From NCBI GenBank assembly GCA_001896545.1, contig MPOT01000078.1:1-34124 (forward strand): a DNA stretch of 34,124 nt, given 5' to 3'. The notes beneath the pieces were generated by a model. That model ran no database searches, had not been told where the DNA came from, and saw only the letters and a program-made list of their open reading frames with translations. Below, in pieces: positions 27,948 to 34,124 of this stretch. This DNA comes from Tepidanaerobacter sp. EBM-38 (GTDB lineage Bacteria > Bacillota > Thermosediminibacteria > Thermosediminibacterales > Tepidanaerobacteraceae). Position 1 is the first letter of the stretch; each line of letters opens with the position of its first letter. The translations under genes were made by a program, and so were the position numbers.

Positions 27948-28859
27948 CTATTGCCCTTCGATAAATCTTCCTGCCTCTACAGCAGCGATAGCGCCATCGG
28001 CTGCAGCAGTAATGACCTGCCGCAAGGGCTTTTGACGTACGTCGCCGGCGGCAAAAATCCCTCTAACATCTGTCATCATCTTATCATTTGTAATGATATA
28101 ACCTTGTTCGTCCAAAACAACTAAATTTTTAACAAAATTAGTGGCGGGAGATTGGCCTATAGCCACGAAAATTCCATCAATAGGGATAGAATTCAAACTT
28201 CCTGTCTTTACATTTTTAACTATCACTTCTTTGACAGCGTCTTCTCCTCTTATTTCGTTTACTACCGAATCCCAAACAAATGAAATTTTATCATTTTGGA
28301 ATGCACGTTCCTGAAGGATTTTTGTAGCTCTTAATTGATCACGGCGGTGTATTACATAGATTTTACTTGCAAAACGGGTTAAAAATAAAGCTTCTTCAAT
28401 AGCAGTATCGCCGCCGCCTACCACTGCTACGGTTCTGTCAAAATAAAAAGCACCATCGCAAGTTGCGCAATAAGAAACGCCTTTACCTGTAAATTCTTGT
28501 TCTCCCTTGACCCCAATTTTTTTTGGCTGTGCACCTGAAGCTAAAATAACAGTTTTGGCTGTAATGCTTTCGCCATTCATAAAAACTCTAAAAACCCCAT
28601 CCTGTTTTTCGATTTTTTCGACACAGCCATTTAAAAATTTGGCATCGAATTTTTCAGCCTGAGATTTCATTGCATCAGTAAGCTCGATGCCGCCTATGCC
28701 ATCAGAAAATCCCGGATAGTTTTCTATGCGGTAAGTTATAGCGGCCTGACCGCCAGGATACATTTTTTCGATAATAACTGTTGACAGTTTGGCTCTAGCA
28801 GCATATAAACCTGCTGAAAGACCGGCAGGTCCCGCACCTACAATAGTCACATCATACAT
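27948..28859 (-). CDS. trxB: Thioredoxin reductase (NADPH, FAD)
   Basis: The enzyme reduces thioredoxin using NADPH. FAD motif GAGPAG at residues 8-13, redox-active CATC at 131-134, NADPH motif GGGDTA at 148-153 with HRRD at 171-174, and the C-terminal GIFAAGDVRQKPLRQVITAAADGA are all present. The 303 residues fit the low-molecular-weight bacterial class. ATG 28859 (minus) follows AAAGGCGGGG. It is transcribed away from argF. No thioredoxin gene is adjacent. Confidence 0.95.
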   Translation of the reverse strand: MYDVTIVGAGPAGLSAGLYAARAKLSTVIIEKMYPGGQAAITYRIENYPGFSDGIGGIELTDAMKSQAEKFDAKFLNGCVEKIEKQDGVFRVFMNGESITAKTVILASGAQPKKIGVKGEQEFTGKGVSYCATCDGAFYFDRTVAVVGGGDTAIEEALFLTRFASKIYVIHRRDQLRATKILQERAFQNDKISFVWDSVVNEIRGEDAVKEVIVKNVKTGSLNSIPIDGIFVAIGQSPATNFVKNLVVLDEQGYIITNDKMMTDVRGIFAAGDVRQKPLRQVITAAADGAIAAVEAGRFIEGQ

Positions 28860-28895
28860 TATTTCCCCGCCTTTCCTAGTAATTATTCTTGATAC

Positions 28896-28924
28896 ATAAT
28901 AATATATTTCTCAAAATTAATCAA
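28896..28924 (-). promoter_or_regulatory. Promoter for trxB
   Basis: Read on the minus strand: TTGATT (28924-28919), 17-nt spacer, TATTAT (28901-28896). It lies about 37 nt before the trxB start codon and back-to-back with the argF promoter. Confidence 0.65.
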
Positions 28925-28959
28925 AATAATTTATATAGAAAAATAAAATTAAAAAAGCT

Positions 28960-28977
28960 ATTGCATAATAATACATT
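28960..28977. promoter_or_regulatory. ARG box (arginine repressor operator) for argF
   Basis: All 18 positions fit the ARG box consensus WNTGNATWWWWATNCANW: ATTGCATAATAATACATT. It covers the -35 element and most of the spacer of the argF promoter. An overlapping second inverted repeat, ATACATT-TT-AATGTAT at 28971-28986, could be part of a double box. This predicts ArgR/AhrC repression of argF by arginine. Confidence 0.75.
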
Positions 28978-28989
28978 TTAATGTATAAT
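28961..28989 (+). promoter_or_regulatory. Promoter for argF
   Basis: TTGCAT (28961-28966), 17-nt spacer, TATAAT (28984-28989). The -10 is consensus, the -35 weak. It overlaps the ARG box, as expected for repression by steric block. Confidence 0.75.
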
Positions 28990-29021
28990 TATAAACAAAA
29001 TTACGAAAGAGGCGTATGTAT

Positions 29022-29987
29022 ATGAGCGTAAATCCATGGCAGAATGCGGAAAGCAGTTTACTGAAGGGGAAAGATCTTTTGAGCTTATATGATCTTAGCA
29101 ACCTTGAAATAGAAGAGATTCTAAACAAATGTGAAACACTTAAAACAATGCATAAATTAGGAGCGGATTATCAACCACTAAAAGGGAAAACCCTTGGTAT
29201 GATTTTTGAAAAATCTTCAACGAGGACCAGAGTTTCATTTGAAGTAGCTATGTGGCAACTAGGAGGGCATGCTCTTTTCTTGAGCAATAGGGATATTCAG
29301 ATTGGGAGAGGAGAAACCATTCCCGACACGGCTCGAGTTTTATCGCGCTATCTTGATGGCATAATGATAAGGGCATATAGCCATGATGATGTAAAACTTT
29401 TGGCTAAATATGCAGATATACCGGTTATAAACGGGTTGACGGATTACACCCACCCATGTCAGGTGCTTGCGGACTTATTTACCATTCAAGAGAAAAAGAA
29501 AAAACTCAGCGGATTAAAATTAGCCTTTATCGGCGATGGGAAAAACAACATGGCAAATTCGCTTATATTTGGTTGTTCCAAAGTAGGTATGGATATTGCC
29601 GTAGCATCTCCGGAAGAATTTTTACCGGATAAAGAAGTAGTTAATAAGGCAAAAGCCGATGCCGTAATGAACGGCTCAAAAATAATTCTCACAGATGATG
29701 TCTTTGAGGCGGCCAAAGATGCCGATGTGCTTTATACCGATGTCTGGACCAGCATGGGGCAGGAAGAAGAAACTGAATACAGGAAGAAAGTATTTGCAGG
29801 TTATCAGATAAACCAAGAACTACTTTCTGTTGCCGATGAAAATGTAATAGTTATGCACTGCCTGCCTGCTCATCGAGGTGAAGAAATAACCGAAGAAGTA
29901 ATTGAAGGTGAACACTCTGTAGTATTTGATGAAGCAGAAAATCGGCTACATGTGCAAAAAGCCATTCTCTCGCTTGTTATGGGTTAA
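29022..29987 (+). CDS. argF: Ornithine carbamoyltransferase
   Basis: The enzyme makes citrulline from ornithine and carbamoyl phosphate in arginine synthesis. Carbamoyl-phosphate motif STRTR is at residues 66-70, HPCQ at 144-147 and the ornithine-site HCLP at 279-282. The 321 residues are typical. ATG 29022 lies 9 nt after AAAGAGG; ATG 29016 would be too close. The ARG box upstream argues for the anabolic enzyme rather than a catabolic arcB. It stands alone, so other arg genes must be elsewhere. Confidence 0.95.
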   Translation: MSVNPWQNAESSLLKGKDLLSLYDLSNLEIEEILNKCETLKTMHKLGADYQPLKGKTLGMIFEKSSTRTRVSFEVAMWQLGGHALFLSNRDIQIGRGETIPDTARVLSRYLDGIMIRAYSHDDVKLLAKYADIPVINGLTDYTHPCQVLADLFTIQEKKKKLSGLKLAFIGDGKNNMANSLIFGCSKVGMDIAVASPEEFLPDKEVVNKAKADAVMNGSKIILTDDVFEAAKDADVLYTDVWTSMGQEEETEYRKKVFAGYQINQELLSVADENVIVMHCLPAHRGEEITEEVIEGEHSVVFDEAENRLHVQKAILSLVMG

Positions 29988-30004
29988 ATTAGTATTTACA
30001 ATCT

Positions 30005-30030
30005 GGAAGGTTTACCTTCCTTTTTCTTTT
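30005..30030 (+). terminator. Rho-independent terminator after argF
   Basis: GGAAGG-TTTA-CCTTCC forms a 6-bp stem with a tetraloop, followed by TTTTTCTTTT. It lies 18 nt after the argF stop, before the convergent patatin gene. Confidence 0.88.
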
Positions 30031-30082
30031 CTATTGCTTAAAATACTGGCAACTTCACAGGCCGTATTCTTGATAGAATTTA

Positions 30083-31303
30083 TTAATTAAACCTTATCTT
30101 CAGCTCATCAATAAATACATCAATAATCTCGGGTGACAATTGTTCTTTTACGGTTTTCAATACAAGGTCGGATTTTTTTAATAAACGGGGAATTTTATCG
30201 GAAATATGCTCTGAAGTTTTTTGGTGCTTGGAAATTACGGTATATAGGAACTCATCAAAATCGTAAATTTTAAATTTTTCTATCCCGTCTAATACAGCCG
30301 CCTTTTCAAGAATACCTATAAATATATCTTTATAGGATGCTTTGGAGCCAAGTCCCAATATTTCAGAAAGCCTTGGGATGATTTTTTCGAAAAGCAAGCG
30401 CCGATATGGCATTTTTTCGGGAAGTCCCATAATGTTAGCTAGTTTTAGGACCGTTTGACGGCTGAGATTAAAAAATATGTTGGCGTAATAGTCCTCAGGG
30501 TGATTTGCAATAATGTAATAAAATCGGCCGCTGTATTTATTTATAACACTTAATGTATCATAATATCCCAAGTTTAAATTTCTACGGGCACGTTCAGAAG
30601 AAAAATCAAGTGTTCCACCTAAATCTTCAGATGGTTCAATTGTAATCAAATTCAATTTATCTTTATTTATTCTGCGCGTTCTTCCTATTCCGTATAATCG
30701 TATGCCTATTATATCTTTATAACCCTTTGCCATTAAAAGCTTAATGGGGAAATTATCAAAAAACCCTCCGTCAATAAATAGTTTGCCATCAATTTTGTCC
30801 ATCTTAAAAATAGGAAGATTGGCACTTGCCATCAGATAATCTACGAGCTTTCCCTCTGGTATATCTTCTATATAAAGTTCAACAGGCTTTAAATCAGTAA
30901 GTGCGACTGTTACGATACCAAAATCCTTTCCGGAATGCCTTACCTTGTCCTCGCATATGTTGCAGTTTAAAAGCTGCCTAAGCGGTGTGATATCAAGGCC
31001 ATGTTCGAAAAACAGCTCTCTTATTGTTCTTACAACATGAAAGAAGTTCTCCGGAAACAGCTCCCTGTTTTTAATAGCAGCTATTTCGCTATCATCAATA
31101 TTAAGAATTTTATCGAATGAAATATTGTACCATGTGTCGTATGTCTTTTCAAAATCACCTTGAACTATCATGGCGCCGTTTAAGGCACCTACTGATGTTC
31201 CAGCCACACCTTTTATATCTACGCCCAACTCTCTTAGAGCCTTCCATGCTCCAATCTGATAAGCACCTTTAGCACCGCCGCCCTCAAGGACAAGACCAAA
31301 CAA
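30083..31303 (-). CDS. Patatin-like phospholipase with long C-terminal extension
   Basis: Patatin-family acyl hydrolases cleave lipid esters with a Ser-Asp dyad. The glycine-rich oxyanion loop EGGGAKGAYQIG is at residues 7-18, the nucleophile Ser37 in GTSVG, and the Asp178 in DGG. The remaining ~200 residues form a mostly helical region I do not recognise. TTG 31303 (minus) is 7 nt after GGAGGT; the upstream ATG 31318 would place that site inside the gene. The product is 406 residues, with no signal peptide. Substrate unknown. Confidence 0.88.
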   Translation of the reverse strand: MFGLVLEGGGAKGAYQIGAWKALRELGVDIKGVAGTSVGALNGAMIVQGDFEKTYDTWYNISFDKILNIDDSEIAAIKNRELFPENFFHVVRTIRELFFEHGLDITPLRQLLNCNICEDKVRHSGKDFGIVTVALTDLKPVELYIEDIPEGKLVDYLMASANLPIFKMDKIDGKLFIDGGFFDNFPIKLLMAKGYKDIIGIRLYGIGRTRRINKDKLNLITIEPSEDLGGTLDFSSERARRNLNLGYYDTLSVINKYSGRFYYIIANHPEDYYANIFFNLSRQTVLKLANIMGLPEKMPYRRLLFEKIIPRLSEILGLGSKASYKDIFIGILEKAAVLDGIEKFKIYDFDEFLYTVISKHQKTSEHISDKIPRLLKKSDLVLKTVKEQLSPEIIDVFIDELKIRFN

Positions 31304-31475
31304 GTATATTACCTCCATATTTTTATCTAATCATTGAAATATGTACTCTTCAATTATAGTCTAAATTTAAAGCATGTGCCATATTTATTATTAAACAGTT
31401 TGATATAAATTTTCTCCTGTTTCAAGGGCAAAATAAACCGATATGAATTTTTGGAAAATAAACATAAAAAGCTTC
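31304..31475. other. Patatin upstream region
   Basis: AT-rich spacer between the patatin gene (minus) and the greA promoter (plus). It includes the patatin ribosome binding site at 31311-31316. I see no clear minus-strand promoter or other structure. Confidence 0.5.
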
Positions 31476-31504
31476 TTGACATAAATAACCTGCTGAATTA
31501 TAAT
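31476..31504 (+). promoter_or_regulatory. Consensus sigma-A promoter for greA-lysS
   Basis: TTGACA (31476-31481), exactly 17 nt, TATAAT (31499-31504): a full match to the consensus. The predicted start is near 31511, leaving about 245 nt of leader before greA. Confidence 0.9.
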
Positions 31505-31510
31505 ATCTTA

Positions 31511-31754
31511 GAAGTGATGAGCTAGGTGCATACGAAGTAATTAATATTTGGGCTTTGCTAGACCTCTTCATAATTTTTTTAAATTGAAGAGGATTATTAG
31601 CATATGCTCGATTTTTATTCTACTATATATATACGATTGAACCTAGGCTGACAGAATGATACACGGTTTATAATTATTGCCAGAATAAAAAATCATATTG
31701 GAACATATATTAGAAACGTACATTTTGGCAAAACTAGAGGGGAGAAAAAATTAA
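31511..31754 (+). other. Long untranslated leader of greA-lysS
   Basis: No gene is visible. An 8-bp-arm hairpin CCTCTTCA/TGAAGAGG spans about 31564-31594 with an AT-rich loop. No T-box sequence (GGTGGNACC), known riboswitch core or terminator was recognised. A second weak promoter is possible: CTGACA (31648-31653) with TATAAT (31669-31674), spacer only 15. GAGGGGAG just before the ATG is the greA ribosome binding site. Confidence 0.5.
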
Positions 31755-33730
<1,976 letters not shown>

Positions 33731-33856
33731 CCTTATTTCAATACAAAATAAATGTCACATTTAATAAAAATAAAAGAATTAAGCAGCATAAAAGAGTATA
33801 GCCAGAATTTAATGCCGTAAATTGACGAAAAAGAGAATAATGACGAATACTGACGT

Positions 33857-33886
33857 TTGAAAAGACCACTAGTTTCATGTTATTAT
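33857..33886 (+). promoter_or_regulatory. Upstream rRNA promoter
   Basis: TTGAAA (33857-33862), 18-nt spacer, TATTAT (33881-33886). It lies about 190 nt before 16S and forms a tandem pair with the next promoter. Confidence 0.65.
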
Positions 33887-33959
33887 ACTTGAGCAGTCAC
33901 GGAAAACACATCAAAAACGCAGCAGAACAACATTTTAAAAAAAGAAACAAAAAAAGATG

Positions 33960-33988
33960 TTGACAAACGCAATAAGGTATGGTAAAAT
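33960..33988 (+). promoter_or_regulatory. Main rRNA promoter
   Basis: TTGACA (33960-33965), 17-nt spacer, TAAAAT (33983-33988), with TGG before the -10 (extended type). An A-rich run at 33936-33957 just upstream looks like an UP element. It is about 90 nt before 16S. Confidence 0.85.
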
Positions 33989-34049
33989 TAATAACTGTGA
34001 CGTAAGAGAACCTAGACAACTAAATCAGTGTTATGCCTGAGAGTTTCAA

Positions 34050-34062
34050 AAAGATTTAACAA
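34050..34062 (+). promoter_or_regulatory. Possible boxA antitermination site
   Basis: The leader has GATTTAACAA; its last eight bases match the 3' part of boxA (TGCTCTTTAACAA in E. coli). Position just before 16S fits NusB-S10 loading. Confidence 0.35.
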
Positions 34063-34075
34063 AGTTTTAAAGCAA

Positions 34076-34124
34076 TAACATGAGAGTTTGATCCTGGCTC
34101 AGGACGAACGCTGGCGGCGTGCCT
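34076..34124 (+). rRNA. rrs: 16S rRNA, 5' end (partial)
   Basis: GAGAGTTTGATCCTGGCTCA at 34082-34101 is the universal 16S start (the 27F primer region), followed by GGACGAACGCTGGCGGCGTG. The start is set by alignment to E. coli numbering and could be off by a few bases. The gene runs off the right edge. Confidence 0.97.

Larger units (their letters stand above)
33731..34075. other. Region between lysS and 16S rRNA
   Basis: It holds the rRNA promoters listed separately. A perfect palindrome TAAATGT-C-ACATTTA lies at 33749-33763 shortly after lysS but has no U-tract, so it is not a clear terminator. TGACG is repeated at 33823, 33841 and 33851. No gene is visible. Confidence 0.6.

Noticed and set aside
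27799..28035. 78-codon open frame between purC and trxB on the plus strand
   Set aside because: It overlaps the end of trxB antisense, has no ribosome binding site, and its first part lies in the structured element.
31511..31754. T-box leader upstream of greA-lysS
   Set aside because: The conserved T-box sequence and a competing terminator are not present.

Overview
The window looks like a chromosomal segment of a low-G+C, anaerobic Firmicute of the Clostridia. The evidence is the classic Gram-positive S10-spc-alpha gene order, zinc-ribbon forms of S14, S4 and L36, strong AGGAGG-type ribosome binding sites with many TTG/GTG starts, and [FeFe]-hydrogenase maturases. A thermophilic or Thermoanaerobacterales/Thermosediminibacterales-like member (for example a Tepidanaerobacter relative) is plausible. 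That placement is an impression from gene content, not a verified identification.

Layout. (1) 1-15286: end of tuf, then the fused S10, spc and alpha operons, all on the + strand with tight spacing and several overlaps: rpsJ to rpsC, rplP to rpsE, rplO-secY-adk-map-KOW protein-infA-rpmJ, then rpsM-rpsK-rpsD-rpoA-rplQ. rpmD (L30), normally between rpsE and rplO, is absent. (2) 15332-19455: an ECF transporter energising module (ecfA1-ecfA2-ecfT), truA, and rplM-rpsI with its own promoter and a clear terminator. (3) 19580-23209: hydE and hydF, then a convergent MATE-family efflux gene whose end overlaps the end of hydF. (4) 23210-26056: about 2.8 kb without genes. It holds a CRISPR leader with a 10-bp-arm inverted repeat, a 27-repeat/26-spacer array with no cas genes nearby, and a block of palindromic hairpin repeats. 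(5) 26057-31303: EamA transporter, purC-family gene, thioredoxin reductase (minus), argF under a textbook ARG box, and a patatin-like phospholipase (minus). (6) 31476-34124: a consensus sigma-A promoter with a roughly 245-nt leader, greA-lysS, tandem rRNA-type promoters and the first ~49 nt of a 16S rRNA gene.

Most of the window is housekeeping: translation, secretion, transcription and nucleotide metabolism, ending at an rRNA operon. The accessory part is the gene-free stretch around the CRISPR array. The items most worth a second look are the orphan array with its leader hairpin and directional repeat decay, the two hairpin ends near 25.5-25.8 kb that differ by compensatory changes, the possible three-way-junction element at 27805-27877, the missing L30 gene, and the divergent PurC. 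I see no convincing new multi-gene system.
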